Below, in pieces: positions 23,979 through 32,824 of a DNA stretch of 38,737 nt. This DNA is from Photorhabdus heterorhabditis. GTDB taxonomy: Bacteria; Pseudomonadota; Gammaproteobacteria; Enterobacterales; Enterobacteriaceae. The notes under the pieces are model-generated. The model was not told the DNA's origin. It saw only the letters and a program-made list of their open reading frames with translations, and did no database searches. Made by a program: the position numbers and the translations under genes. The stretch covers positions 1-38,737 of the forward strand of contig NZ_RCWA01000040.1 in NCBI RefSeq assembly GCF_018448905.1. The letters are read 5' to 3'. How positions within the stretch are numbered: the stretch's first letter is position 1; every line of letters begins with the position of its first letter.

Positions 23979-26900
23979 ATGATCCCACGCATATCACAAG
24001 CACCTCACGTCAGTGGGTTGGCACAGGAATTCTTGGATACATTAAAAGAACAAGGATTTACCGGAGATACTGCAAGCAGTTATGCAGATCGTCTGACAAT
24101 GGCGACAGATAACAGTATCTATCAACTATTACCACAGGCTGTTGTTTTCCCTCGATCCGGAGCAGATGTGGTTTTGCTGGCCCGTATCGCAGGTGAAAAA
24201 AAATATCATGATTTAACATTTACTCCGCGTGGAGGCGGGACAGGTACAAACGGCCAAGCTCTTAATAGTGGTATCGTGGTAGATATGTCCCGTTATATGA
24301 ATCGCATCCTTGAAATTAACCCAGAACAGGGCTGGGTTAGAGTAGAAGCCGGAGTGATTAAAGATCAGCTGAACCAATATTTGCGTCCATATGGTTATTT
24401 CTTTTCACCAGAACTTTCAACCAGTAACCGCGCGACATTGGGGGGAATGATTAATACTGATGCGTCCGGTCAGGGTTCGTTGGTATATGGTAAAACTTCT
24501 GATCATGTTCTTGGTTTACGGGCAGTTTTGTTGGGTGGAGAGCGACTTGATACTCGCTCTATGGACATAGCGCTGGCGGAATCGATTGCGCAAGAAGATT
24601 CTGTTACTGGCCGTATTTATGACACGGTGCTTAACCGTTGCCGTGAACAACGTGAACTTATCGTTGAAAAATTTCCTAAGCTTAATCGTTTTCTGACAGG
24701 TTATGATTTGCGCCATGTTTTCAGTGACGATATGCAGAAGTTTGATTTAGGCCGCATCCTGACCGGTTCAGAAGGAACTCTGGCTTTTATTACGGAAGCA
24801 GTTCTGGATATTACACCGTTGCCGAAAGTCAGGCGGTTGGTAAACGTAAAATATGATTCATTTGATTCTGCGTTGCGTAATGCGCCTTTTATGGTGAATG
24901 CAAAGGCTTTATCGGTTGAAACTGTAGATTCCAAGGTGTTGAATTTAGCGCGTGAGGATATCGTCTGGCATTCAGTAAAAGAGTTGATTACAGATGTGCC
25001 TGGCAAGGATATGCAGGGGTTGAATATTGTTGAATTCAGTGGTGATGACCAACAATTAATAGATCAGCAAGTCACAACCCTCTGCCAGCGTCTTGATGAA
25101 CTTATGAATGACAAGCAGGCGGGTGTCATTGGTTATCAAATTTGTCGGGAATTAGATGATATTGAGCGTATTTATGTGATGCGCAAGAAATCCGTTGGCT
25201 TGTTAGGTAACAGCAAAGGTGCTGCGAAACCGATCCCATTTGTGGAAGATACTTGTGTACCGCCACAGCATCTTGCTGATTATATTGCAGAATTCCGACA
25301 GCTATTGGATAGCCATCATCTTAATTATGGGATGTTTGGTCATGTAGATGCGGGTGTGTTGCATGTCCGTCCTGCTCTGGATATGTGTGATCCTCAGCAA
25401 GAGATACTAATGAAACAGATTTCTGATGAAATTGTCCGCCTCACGGCACGTTATGGTGGTTTGTTATGGGGGGAACATGGTAAAGGATTTCGTGCTGAAT
25501 ACAGCCCTGAATTTTTCGGTAGCACCCTGTATGAAGAATTGCGTCGTATTAAAGCTGCCTTTGACCCAGATAACCGTTTGAATCCGGGTAAAATTTGTTC
25601 ACCGATTGGCGTTGATGCGCCGATGATGAAAATCGACGCGGTCAAACGAGGAACTTATGACCGGGAAATTCCGATAAATATAAGAAATACATTCCGTGGC
25701 GCTATGGCGTGTAATGGTAATGGACTCTGTTTTAATTTCGATGTGAAAAGCCCGATGTGTCCATCAATGAAAATTAGCCAACAGCGCATCCACTCGCCGA
25801 AAGGACGGGCAACATTAGTGCGTGAATGGCTTCGTCTTTTAACTGAACAGGGCATGGACCTGAAATTGCTACAACAGGGATTGCAACAAAAACGACCAAG
25901 CCTGCGTGGGCTGATTGAAAAGACGCGTAATAGCTGGCAAGCATGGCGTGGAGAGTATGATTTTTCTCATGAAGTAAAAGAGGCAATGTCTGGTTGTCTG
26001 GCATGCAAAGCTTGTTCAACACAGTGTCCGATCAAAATTGATGTGCCATCATTTCGAGCACGTTTTCTTGAGTTATATCATGGTCGCTATTTCCGCCCTT
26101 TACGTGATCATATTGTGGCAGGTGCGGAAAGCAGTACGCCATTAATGGCTAAGGCACCGCGGGTATTTAATTTCTTCCTAAAACAACCGTGGGTGCAGGA
26201 ATTGAGCCGCCGTACCATCGGGATGGTGGATTTACCTTTATTATCCAGCCCGACATTACACCAGCAGCTTGCAGGCCATTATGCGCTTTCTACCACTTTA
26301 GAACAGCTTGAAAAAATGGATCAGATCCACCGTGATAAACATGTGTTGATTGTTCAGGACCCGTTTACTAGCTATTACGATGCTAAAGTTGTGGCTGACT
26401 TTGCCTATTTGGTAGAAAAATTGGGATATAAACCGATATTGTTGCCATTTTCTCCTAATGGTAAGGCTCAACATATCAAAGGATTTTTATCCCATTTTGC
26501 TAAAACGGCCAGAAGAACGTCAGATTTCCTTAATCGGGTATCTGAGCTGGGGATTCCTATGGTTGGTGTTGATCCCGCATTGGTATTGTGTTACCGGGAT
26601 GAATACAACGATATTCTTGGTGAACAGCGAGGCAAGTTTGAGGTTCAGCTTGTGCATGAATGGCTGATCAATGCTTTGCCAGAGAAAATAGGTAATAAAG
26701 AAGCGCCCAGAGATAAATGGTATCTGTTAGGACATTGCACGGAAGTGACTATGCTACCGGGCAGTAGTAAACAGTGGGAAAAAATTTTCCATCGGCTGGG
26801 TAGTAAGCTGGATAATATCAGTGTAGGCTGCTGTGGAATGGCTGGAACGTATGGTCATGAAAACAAAAACATAAAACACTCTATTGGTATCTATAAATTA

Positions 26901-27038
26901 TCCTGGCAACCTGCCTTGCAAAAACTACCATTGGAGCGTTGCCTGAGTTCTGGTTATTCCTGCCGTAGTCAGGTTAAGCGGATAGAAGGGCAAGTACTTA
27001 AGCATCCGTTGCAAGCTTTATTGGAGATAATCCCATGA
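23979..27038 (+). CDS. ydiJ: FAD-linked D-2-hydroxyglutarate dehydrogenase-type oxidoreductase YdiJ
   Basis: A large flavin and Fe-S oxidoreductase. Beginning at MIPRISQAP (23979) gives 1019 aa, against 1018 in E. coli, with AAGGA upstream. The N-terminal FAD-binding domain (FAD_binding_4) has FTPRGGGTGTNGQALN and ELSTSNRATLGGMINTDASGQGS. The FAD-oxidase C domain includes GMFGHVDAGVLHVRPALDM and GEHGKGFRAEYSPEFFG. A 4Fe-4S-type cluster motif CLACKACSTQCPIKID lies near residue 655, and CCG-type C-terminal repeats have HCTEVT and GCCGMAGTYGHE. E. coli YdiJ has been described as a D-2-hydroxyglutarate dehydrogenase feeding the respiratory chain. Its last codons overlap menI by 4 nt. Confidence 0.94.
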   Translation: MIPRISQAPHVSGLAQEFLDTLKEQGFTGDTASSYADRLTMATDNSIYQLLPQAVVFPRSGADVVLLARIAGEKKYHDLTFTPRGGGTGTNGQALNSGIVVDMSRYMNRILEINPEQGWVRVEAGVIKDQLNQYLRPYGYFFSPELSTSNRATLGGMINTDASGQGSLVYGKTSDHVLGLRAVLLGGERLDTRSMDIALAESIAQEDSVTGRIYDTVLNRCREQRELIVEKFPKLNRFLTGYDLRHVFSDDMQKFDLGRILTGSEGTLAFITEAVLDITPLPKVRRLVNVKYDSFDSALRNAPFMVNAKALSVETVDSKVLNLAREDIVWHSVKELITDVPGKDMQGLNIVEFSGDDQQLIDQQVTTLCQRLDELMNDKQAGVIGYQICRELDDIERIYVMRKKSVGLLGNSKGAAKPIPFVEDTCVPPQHLADYIAEFRQLLDSHHLNYGMFGHVDAGVLHVRPALDMCDPQQEILMKQISDEIVRLTARYGGLLWGEHGKGFRAEYSPEFFGSTLYEELRRIKAAFDPDNRLNPGKICSPIGVDAPMMKIDAVKRGTYDREIPINIRNTFRGAMACNGNGLCFNFDVKSPMCPSMKISQQRIHSPKGRATLVREWLRLLTEQGMDLKLLQQGLQQKRPSLRGLIEKTRNSWQAWRGEYDFSHEVKEAMSGCLACKACSTQCPIKIDVPSFRARFLELYHGRYFRPLRDHIVAGAESSTPLMAKAPRVFNFFLKQPWVQELSRRTIGMVDLPLLSSPTLHQQLAGHYALSTTLEQLEKMDQIHRDKHVLIVQDPFTSYYDAKVVADFAYLVEKLGYKPILLPFSPNGKAQHIKGFLSHFAKTARRTSDFLNRVSELGIPMVGVDPALVLCYRDEYNDILGEQRGKFEVQLVHEWLINALPEKIGNKEAPRDKWYLLGHCTEVTMLPGSSKQWEKIFHRLGSKLDNISVGCCGMAGTYGHENKNIKHSIGIYKLSWQPALQKLPLERCLSSGYSCRSQVKRIEGQVLKHPLQALLEIIP

Positions 27039-27451
27039 TTTGGAAACGTGATATTGAACTGGAGAGCCTGAATCAAGTGAGTAGCCAATGTATGATGGGC
27101 CATCTGGGCATAAAAATCACGCATATCGGTGATAACTTTATCGAAGGTACAATGCCGGTTGATTATCGTACCCAGCAACCATTTGGCTTATTACATGGTG
27201 GGGCGTCGGTTGTATTGGCAGAATCACTTGGTTCTTTGGCTGGGTATCTCTGTTCTGAAGGTGAGGAAAAAGTTGTCGGGCTGGAAATAAATGCTAACCA
27301 TATCCGTTCTGTTCGCAGTGGTGAGGTGAAAGGGGTGTGTAGACCTCTCCACCTTGGGCGTAATCATCAGGTATGGGAAATCGATATTTTTGATGATCGG
27401 CAACATCTATGTTGCACTTCCCGATTAACCACATCAGTTTTACCTGGATAA
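27035..27451 (+). CDS. menI: 1,4-dihydroxy-2-naphthoyl-CoA hydrolase MenI (YdiI)
   Basis: A hotdog-fold thioesterase of 138 aa that releases 1,4-dihydroxy-2-naphthoate from its CoA ester in menaquinone synthesis. The segment QPFGLLHGGASVVLAESLGS contains the catalytic Glu63. GLEINANHIRSVRSGEVKG and PLHLGRNHQVWEIDIFD follow as in E. coli YdiI. The start ATG overlaps the ydiJ stop (ATGA), so the two genes are coupled, as in E. coli. Confidence 0.94.
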   Translation: MIWKRDIELESLNQVSSQCMMGHLGIKITHIGDNFIEGTMPVDYRTQQPFGLLHGGASVVLAESLGSLAGYLCSEGEEKVVGLEINANHIRSVRSGEVKGVCRPLHLGRNHQVWEIDIFDDRQHLCCTSRLTTSVLPG

Positions 27452-27470
27452 AATATAAAACAAAAGTAAA

Positions 27471-27500
27471 AGTAGGTTATTGTATGGATGATAACCTACT
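27471..27500 (+). terminator. Hairpin after menI
   Basis: AGTAGGTTAT (27471-27480) and ATAACCTACT (27491-27500) form a 10-bp stem 19 bp after the menI stop. A second hairpin at 27553-27580 (ATCCAGGAAATA against TATTCCCTGGAT) is followed by a T-rich tail and may be a back-up terminator. Confidence 0.55.
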
Positions 27501-27785
27501 ATTTAACTGAAAAAGTTATCCTTCACGGTAATTAAATTTAATTGTGATAGCCATCCAGGAAATATATATATTCCCTGGATCTTGTTGATATTTTTATAAT
27601 GTTATGGATTATTTGATTTTCTTATATATATCCGATGAATTTAAATGTTGAATTATATTAAGTAAATTAATGCTGGAATAGATAAAAACCTAATTGCAAA
27701 TTTTTATTTAAGTCTGTAAACGCCGATATATCAATTAATGCTAAAATTTCACCGGTTTTAATTTATGTTTAATTCCACTTAAATA
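27501..27785. other. AT-rich spacer between menI and the hok locus
   Basis: Apart from the hairpin at 27553-27580, this stretch of about 285 bp shows no coding frame or recognisable RNA. Confidence 0.5.
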
Positions 27786-27789
27786 TGAA

Positions 27790-27801
27790 GGGTGCCTGAG
27801 A
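27790..27801 (-). promoter_or_regulatory. fbi-like 3' element of the hok mRNA
   Basis: On the minus strand this reads TCTCAGGCACCC, complementary (with one G-U pair) to the first 12 nt of the inferred hok mRNA, GGGTGCTTGAGA (28180-28169). In R1 hok such 3'-to-5' pairing (fold-back inhibition) keeps the full-length mRNA inert until its 3' end is trimmed. Confidence 0.6.
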
Positions 27802-27826
27802 TCCAAGCCATAACAACATCTAAAAG

Positions 27827-27849
27827 GGCGGGAGTAAAAACCTCCCGCC
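27827..27849 (-). terminator. GC-rich hairpin just after hok
   Basis: GGCGGGAG (27827-27834) and CTCCCGCC (27842-27849) form an 8-bp stem. In the minus direction it is followed by CTTTTAG, 10 bp past the hok stop. It may be a terminator or a stability element in the hok mRNA 3' region; the fbi-like element lies beyond it, so read-through would be needed for full-length mRNA. Confidence 0.55.
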
Positions 27850-27858
27850 AAGGCTGCC

Positions 27859-28017
27859 TTACCTGTTGCTGGATTCGTAAGCCATGATTGCCGCAACCTC
27901 TGTATTACCTTGTTTGATATGGAGCTTACAGAGTGAACCTCTTGTTATCCATGTGAATAAGAGTAACGTCACACAAATAACGATCAAACTAAATATTACG
28001 ATTTTTTGTGGCTTCAT
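27859..28017 (-). CDS. hok: Hok-family type I toxin, 52 aa
   Basis: The translation begins MKPQKIVIFSLIVICVTLLL and ends EVAAIMAYESSNR. It has every Hok/Gef hallmark: a short basic N-terminus, one membrane helix (about residues 6-23) with the VICVTLLLFT pattern, R-GSLC with the conserved cysteine at 30, and the diagnostic EVAAxMAYES C-terminus. Length is typical (50-52 aa). Hok inserts in the inner membrane and collapses the membrane potential. ATG 28017 has an AAGGAG ribosome-binding site and overlaps the stop of a short leader frame. A cognate antisense RNA is encoded opposite. No stop or frameshift disrupts it, so it looks intact. Confidence 0.93.
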   Translation of the reverse strand: MKPQKIVIFSLIVICVTLLLFTWITRGSLCKLHIKQGNTEVAAIMAYESSNR

Positions 28018-28073
28018 AGCCTTCTCTCCTTGCTTTTTATCAGGTAAGAGGCTAGCCTTATGTTGTTCAGCAT
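28014..28073 (-). CDS. mok: Mok-like leader peptide coupled to hok, 19 aa
   Basis: The frame MLNNIRLASYLIKSKERRL ends in a TGA that overlaps the hok ATG (ATGA). In the R1 system, hok translation depends on translation of the overlapping mok frame, whose start region is the target of Sok. Here mok is short and ends at the hok start, where R1 mok runs on through hok. The sequence around it (GCCTCTTACC...AAGGAG) closely follows the R1 leader as I remember it. Confidence 0.65.
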   Translation of the reverse strand: MLNNIRLASYLIKSKERRL

Positions 28074-28120
28074 TAGGAGTAGCCTCATTTCGATTTATAG
28101 TCGGATGGGGCTTTTCTCTT
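28065..28120 (+). ncRNA. sok: Sok-like antisense RNA
   Basis: The plus strand has a promoter with -35 TTGCTT (28030-28035), 17 bp, and -10 TAGCCT (28053-28058), the same positions as the R1 Sok promoter relative to the mok start. The transcript would begin near 28065 and cover the mok start region. It would end at a hairpin (AGCCTCATTT against GGATGGGGCT, 28081-28111) followed by TTTTCTCTTT. The predicted length of about 56 nt is close to that of R1 Sok (64 nt). Ends are inferred. Confidence 0.65.
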
Positions 28121-28153
28121 TCTGCCTAGAACGTAATTTTCCTGGAACATCAT

Positions 28154-28200
28154 GCTTAAGACAGAAAGTCTCAAGCACCCGGAGGCAGTATACGTTTATT
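28154..28200 (-). promoter_or_regulatory. hok promoter and 5' (tac-type) hairpin
   Basis: On the minus strand a -10 TATACT (28192-28187) has a -35 TTGCAT 16 bp upstream, placing the start at about G28180. The first transcribed bases include GCTTGAGAC (28176-28168), which pairs with GTCTTAAGC (28162-28154) as the metastable 5' hairpin known in hok mRNAs. With the fbi-like 3' element, the mRNA would be about 395 nt; R1 hok mRNA is 398 nt. Confidence 0.6.
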
Positions 28201-28764
28201 CGCATGAGATGCAAGGTCTTGCAAATGTTTATTATAGTCACGTAATACGTTTGAATTAAATTAGTGGCTAATAAAGTTATTAATAGAATAAAGGAAAGGA
28301 TATTGAGAGCAGAGTATATAGATAAGATTATTCCTGAATGAGTTTATACCTGTTATCTTTCAAGTTGCTTCTTTGTTGGCTGCACTCACTCACCCCGGTC
28401 ACAGAATTGTCTATGCTCCCGGGGATTCGCTCTCTTGCCGTCGCGATGCATCTTGAAATCTATTGGGTATAATTGAATTAATTAAATAGAAACTTTATTT
28501 GTATATATTATAATCATAATGATAACTCTTGCTCTGCATTTCCGGTATATCTGAAAGTTCACCTTAAATAGTATCCCTAATGAACCTTTTGTGCTTTTAT
28601 TATGTGCTATTGAGTAAAAAATAGCACAATTGATCAAACTAATAATTTATAGATAAAACAGTAAATTAAAGAGATACCTTTCGTATGGGATGAACATAAA
28701 TCACAGCATTTGAATAAAATTTAATCTATTTAATGTATATCCTCTTAAAACAAATGGTTGAAGT
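28201..28764. other. Spacer between hok and suf with an ERIC
   Basis: About 560 bp with no supportable gene. It holds an ERIC at 28345-28471. The AT-rich remainder (28472-28764) is presumed to contain the suf promoter. Confidence 0.5.
28345..28471. repeat. ERIC element, 127 bp
   Basis: A full-length copy in reverse orientation, TATACCTGTTATCTTTCAAG to CTTGAAATCTATTGGGTATA, between hok and suf. Confidence 0.93.
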
Positions 28765-28783
28765 GATAAGGGTTATCATTACC
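28765..28783. promoter_or_regulatory. Fur-box-like site upstream of sufA
   Basis: GATAAGGGTTATCATTACC agrees well with the Fur consensus. It lies 69 bp upstream of the sufA start. In E. coli the suf promoter is repressed by Fur and activated by apo-IscR and OxyR; I could not identify sites for the latter two by eye. Confidence 0.65.
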
Positions 28784-28851
28784 ATTATATGAGAGGAAAA
28801 GACTCTGATAACAGCGGCAGAAAATTGCCACAGAAAAATATGAGGCCAGCT

Positions 28852-29220
28852 ATGACAAATAGTGTTGAAACTTTCTCTCTGAATGAAACGATATGGCAAG
28901 GAATTACCATCACAGAGAGAGCCGCAGCACAGATCTTAAAATTGATGCAACAAAACCCACAAAGCAAAGGGTTATATCTGGGCGTTAAGCAGTCAGGATG
29001 TGCAGGCTTTGGCTATGTGTTTGAGATGGTTAATGATCCCGCACCTGATAATCTAAGGTATGAAAATGGAGGTGCATGTTTGTATGTTCCTCTGAAAGCA
29101 ATGCCATTTATTGATGGTACTGAAGTTGATTTTGTACGTGAAGGTTTAAATCAGATGTTTAAATTCAATAATCCAAAAGCTCAGCATGCCTGTGGGTGTG
29201 GTGAAAGCTTTGGTATATAA
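28852..29220 (+). CDS. sufA: Fe-S cluster carrier SufA
   Basis: An A-type carrier that accepts Fe-S clusters from SufBCD and delivers them to apo-proteins. Starting at MTNSVETF (28852, GAGG upstream) gives 122 aa, the E. coli length; an ATG at 28789 is in frame but lies at the Fur site and adds a non-conserved tail. The three cluster-binding cysteines are present: Cys50 in KQSGCAGFGY, and Cys114 and Cys116 in ACGCGESFGI. First gene of sufABCDSE, with the sufB frame following directly. Confidence 0.94.
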   Translation: MTNSVETFSLNETIWQGITITERAAAQILKLMQQNPQSKGLYLGVKQSGCAGFGYVFEMVNDPAPDNLRYENGGACLYVPLKAMPFIDGTEVDFVREGLNQMFKFNNPKAQHACGCGESFGI

Positions 29221-29232
29221 GTGTACCAATCT

Positions 29233-30732
29233 ATGTCTCAGAGCAATGTAGAAATCAGTGATGATGTGCAGACTTGGCTTAGCGATCATCGTTATAAAGA
29301 AGGTTTTTTCACTCAGGTAGCGACTGATGAGTTAGCTAAAGGTTTGAGTGAAGAGGTTGTACGAGCAATTTCCGCAAAACGCAATGAACCTGAATGGATG
29401 CTTGAGTTTCGGCTAGAGGCTTATCGTCATTGGCAAGGAATGGAAGAACCACATTGGTTAAAAGCGAATTACCCTAATCTTGATTACCAAGATTACAGTT
29501 ACTATTCAGCACCCTCATGTGGTACTTGTGATGATAGCTGTAATTCGCAATCCGGTACTGTCCAGGAGATAAGTACAGAGCAAACCAATAACTATTTGAC
29601 GGCAGAAATTGAAGAGGCATTTGACAAGCTGGGTGTTCCTGTACGAGAAGGGGAAGCTGTTGCGGTAGATGCTATTTTTGATTCAGTATCTGTTTCAACA
29701 ACGTATCGGGATAAGCTAGCGAAAGAAGGCATTATTTTTTGCTCATTCAGTGAAGCGATACAGGAATATCCTGAATTAGTTCAGAAATACCTCGGTAGTG
29801 TGGTTGCAAGCCATGATAATTTCTTTGCCGCGCTGAACTCAGCCGTTGCTTCTGATGGTACTTTTGTTTATGTACCCAAAGGGGTTCGTTGCCCGATGGA
29901 ACTATCCACCTATTTTCGTATCAACGCCGCTAAAACGGGGCAATTTGAGCGTACTATCCTGATTGCTGATGAAGGTAGTTATGTCAGCTATATAGAAGGA
30001 TGCTCCGCCCCTGTACGTGACAGTTATCAACTTCATGCCGCTGTTGTGGAAGTGATTATCCATAAAGATGCAGAAGTGAAATATTCCACAGTACAGAACT
30101 GGTTTTCAGGTGGTGGTGATAGTGCAGGAGGAATTCTCAACTTTGTAACTAAAAGAGCGTTGTGTGAAGGTGAAAATGCCAAGATGTCCTGGACCCAATC
30201 TGAAACGGGTTCAGCAATTACCTGGAAATATCCGAGCGTGATCCTGAAAGGGGATAACTCGATTGGGGAATTTTTCTCTGTTGCCCTGACTAATGGTACT
30301 CAACAGGCAGATACGGGCACCAAGATGATCCATATTGGCCGTAACACTAAATCGACCATCATTTCAAAAGGCATTTCTGCTGGCCGTAGCCAGAACAGTT
30401 ATCGTGGGCTGGTAAAAATACTGCCGGGAGCAGAAAACGCGCGTAACTATACCCAATGTGATTCCATGCTGATTGGAACCGAATGTGGCGCGCATACTTT
30501 CCCTTATGTAGAAGTACAGAACAATACCGCGCAACTTGAGCATGAAGCGACAACTTCCCGCATTGGTGAAGATCAATTGTTCTATTGTTTGCAACGCGGT
30601 ATCAGTGAAGATGATGCGATTTCTATGATTGTTAATGGTTTCTGTAAGGATGTGTTCTCTGAACTTCCCCTTGAGTTTGCCGTTGAAGCGCAAAAATTGT
30701 TGGCGATTAGTCTTGAGCACAGCGTTGGATAA
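29233..30732 (+). CDS. sufB: Fe-S cluster scaffold subunit SufB
   Basis: The core scaffold of the SufBC2D complex on which Fe-S clusters are built. Starting at MSQSNVEI gives 499 aa (495 in E. coli); a GTG four codons upstream is an alternative. Conserved blocks include [23 protein letters not shown] near the N-terminus, the CGTCDDSC cysteine cluster near 99-106, the beta-helix core, and [37 protein letters not shown], which contains the cysteine and glutamate region of the assembly site. A 57-bp gap follows before sufC. Confidence 0.95.
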   Translation: MSQSNVEISDDVQTWLSDHRYKEGFFTQVATDELAKGLSEEVVRAISAKRNEPEWMLEFRLEAYRHWQGMEEPHWLKANYPNLDYQDYSYYSAPSCGTCDDSCNSQSGTVQEISTEQTNNYLTAEIEEAFDKLGVPVREGEAVAVDAIFDSVSVSTTYRDKLAKEGIIFCSFSEAIQEYPELVQKYLGSVVASHDNFFAALNSAVASDGTFVYVPKGVRCPMELSTYFRINAAKTGQFERTILIADEGSYVSYIEGCSAPVRDSYQLHAAVVEVIIHKDAEVKYSTVQNWFSGGGDSAGGILNFVTKRALCEGENAKMSWTQSETGSAITWKYPSVILKGDNSIGEFFSVALTNGTQQADTGTKMIHIGRNTKSTIISKGISAGRSQNSYRGLVKILPGAENARNYTQCDSMLIGTECGAHTFPYVEVQNNTAQLEHEATTSRIGEDQLFYCLQRGISEDDAISMIVNGFCKDVFSELPLEFAVEAQKLLAISLEHSVG

Positions 30733-30789
30733 GTTCTCCCGGTTTCCCTTTTTTATGACAGAACGTTAAGTCGTTCGAAGGCATGTAAT

Positions 30790-31536
30790 ATGTTAAGTGT
30801 TAAAAACTTACGAGTCAGTGTTGAAGGTAATGAAATCCTAAAAGGATTAAATCTTGAAGTTAAACCTGGTGAAGTCCATGCCATTATGGGGCCAAATGGG
30901 TCTGGCAAAAGTACGTTATCAGCAACATTAGCAGGCCGTGAAGAATATGAAATTGATGATGGTAGCATCACTTTTAAAGGAAAAGATTTACTTGAACTTG
31001 ATCCGGAAGAACGGGCTGGTGAAGGGATTTTTCTTGCTTTTCAATATCCGGTAGAAATTCCCGGGGTCAGCAATCAATTCTTCCTGCAAACGGCAGTAAA
31101 CGCTGTGCGTGAATATCGTCATCAGGAGCCTCTGGATCGCTTTGATTTTGCCGATTTTATCGAAGAAAAAATTGAATTGCTAAATATGCCACAAGACTTG
31201 TTGACACGTTCAGTCAATGTTGGTTTTTCCGGCGGTGAGAAAAAACGTAATGATATTCTGCAAATGGCCGCGCTGGAGCCAACGCTTTGTATTTTGGACG
31301 AAACAGATTCAGGATTGGATATTGATGCGCTGAAAATTGTGGCTAATGGCGTGAATTCCCTGCGTGATCCTAACCGTTCACTCATTATCGTTACCCATTA
31401 TCAACGTATTCTAGACTATGTGCAGCCTGATTTTGTTCATGTGCTTTATCAGGGGCAGATTATTAAATCCGGTGATTTCAGTCTGGCGAAAAAGTTGGAG
31501 GAACAAGGTTATGGCTGGCTTATTGACCAACAGTGA
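30790..31536 (+). CDS. sufC: Fe-S assembly ATPase SufC
   Basis: A soluble ABC-type ATPase, 248 aa, that drives conformational change of SufB-SufD. Walker A is MGPNGSGKST (about 35-44), the signature is FSGGEKKRNDILQMA, and Walker B is LCILDETDSGLDIDALK, with the D-E-T-D form typical of SufC where ABC transporters have D-E-P-T. It overlaps sufD by 26 nt. Confidence 0.96.
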   Translation: MLSVKNLRVSVEGNEILKGLNLEVKPGEVHAIMGPNGSGKSTLSATLAGREEYEIDDGSITFKGKDLLELDPEERAGEGIFLAFQYPVEIPGVSNQFFLQTAVNAVREYRHQEPLDRFDFADFIEEKIELLNMPQDLLTRSVNVGFSGGEKKRNDILQMAALEPTLCILDETDSGLDIDALKIVANGVNSLRDPNRSLIIVTHYQRILDYVQPDFVHVLYQGQIIKSGDFSLAKKLEEQGYGWLIDQQ

Positions 31537-32824
31537 AAGGACTGAGAAGACCCGCCAGGTTACAGAACGTAATCAGAAAGCATTAGAACGTTTTGCTGGT
31601 TTGTATCACTCTCGTCATGGTGATGATTCATTGCATGCCAGCATGCATTGGGAGAAAGCAACCACAACCAATTTTCCTCAATTCAGACATGAAGACTGGC
31701 GCTATACGCCGCTGGAACGACTGCTAAATCAGCAATACAGTATCAAAACTGGGGAATTGACAGCAGCACAGTGCGAACAGCTGGCTATTCCCGTAGATTG
31801 CTGGCGAGTTGTGCTGGTGGATGGTTGTTTTTCCCCTTTACTGAGTTCCCGTGAATTTGGGCCTTATCAGCTCAGCTTATTGGATAACAAAAGTAAGCTT
31901 CCGACACCGATACAGAGTGAAATTTTTCTACATCTAACAGAAAGTTTAGCGCAACAGCCTTTGGTGATCACATTAAAGGCTGGACAAATCGCAGCAAAGC
32001 CATTGTATCTGCTAAATATAACAAGTGGCTATTCTGGTGAAATATTGAATACTAGCCATTACCGCTACCACATTTCTGTGGGAGCTAATGCGAGTGCCAA
32101 AGTGATCGAACATTTCGTCAGTATTGATGAGCAGCAAGCCCATATGACCGGGAGTAGACTGACCACAAACGTAGGTGATAATGCCAGTTTAACTCATATA
32201 AAACTGGGCGTTGAAAACAGCGAAAGCTACCACTTTGCGCATAACGACATTGTGATTGGTCGAGATGCTCAGGTGAAAAGCACCAGCTTTTTGTTAGGGG
32301 CGGGGCTTGGCCGGCACAATACCAGTGTGCAGCTTAATAGTGAAGGGGCTAATTTATCACTGAATAGCCTGTTGTTGCCGCAAGGCAAAGAGGTCGCAGA
32401 TACTCGCACTTATCTGGAACATAACAACGGCTATTGTGAAAGTCGCCAGTTGCATAAAACAATTGTGATGGATCAGAGCAAAGCGGTGTTCAATGGCATG
32501 ATCAAAGTAGCACCTCATGCACTGAAAACCGATGGACAAATGACCAATAACAATTTGCTATTGGGCAAGCAGGCAGAAGTGGATACCAAACCACAATTGG
32601 AAATTTACGCTGATGATGTGAAATGCAGTCATGGTGCGACCGTTGGTCGGGTAGATGAAGAACAACTATTCTATTTGCAATCACGAGGTATCAACCGGCG
32701 TGAAGCACAGCATATGATTGTATTTGCTTTTGCTGCCGAACTTACCGACTCTATTGAAGATGAAGTCCTGAGATCCGTTGTCATGAAACACATTAAACAC
32801 CGTTTGGCGGGAGTGAAAAAATGA
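31511..32824 (+). CDS. sufD: Fe-S assembly subunit SufD
   Basis: A SufB paralogue and partner in the SufBC2D scaffold; needed for iron acquisition. The start MAGLLTNS (31511) overlaps sufC by 26 nt and follows a GGAGG site, just as E. coli SufD begins MAGL within sufC. The frame is open further upstream, but that sequence is sufC in another frame. It is 437 aa, slightly longer than E. coli (423). Conserved elements include [15 protein letters not shown], the central beta-helix, and [23 protein letters not shown] with the conserved histidine near the SufB interface. Confidence 0.94.
   Translation: MAGLLTNSERTEKTRQVTERNQKALERFAGLYHSRHGDDSLHASMHWEKATTTNFPQFRHEDWRYTPLERLLNQQYSIKTGELTAAQCEQLAIPVDCWRVVLVDGCFSPLLSSREFGPYQLSLLDNKSKLPTPIQSEIFLHLTESLAQQPLVITLKAGQIAAKPLYLLNITSGYSGEILNTSHYRYHISVGANASAKVIEHFVSIDEQQAHMTGSRLTTNVGDNASLTHIKLGVENSESYHFAHNDIVIGRDAQVKSTSFLLGAGLGRHNTSVQLNSEGANLSLNSLLLPQGKEVADTRTYLEHNNGYCESRQLHKTIVMDQSKAVFNGMIKVAPHALKTDGQMTNNNLLLGKQAEVDTKPQLEIYADDVKCSHGATVGRVDEEQLFYLQSRGINRREAQHMIVFAFAAELTDSIEDEVLRSVVMKHIKHRLAGVKK

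Noticed and set aside
27884-28245. Plus-strand reading frames of 81 and 61 aa opposite and upstream of hok
   Set aside because: They lie antisense to the Hok toxin and its leader, have no ribosome-binding sites, and look like translation of RNA-structured sequence.
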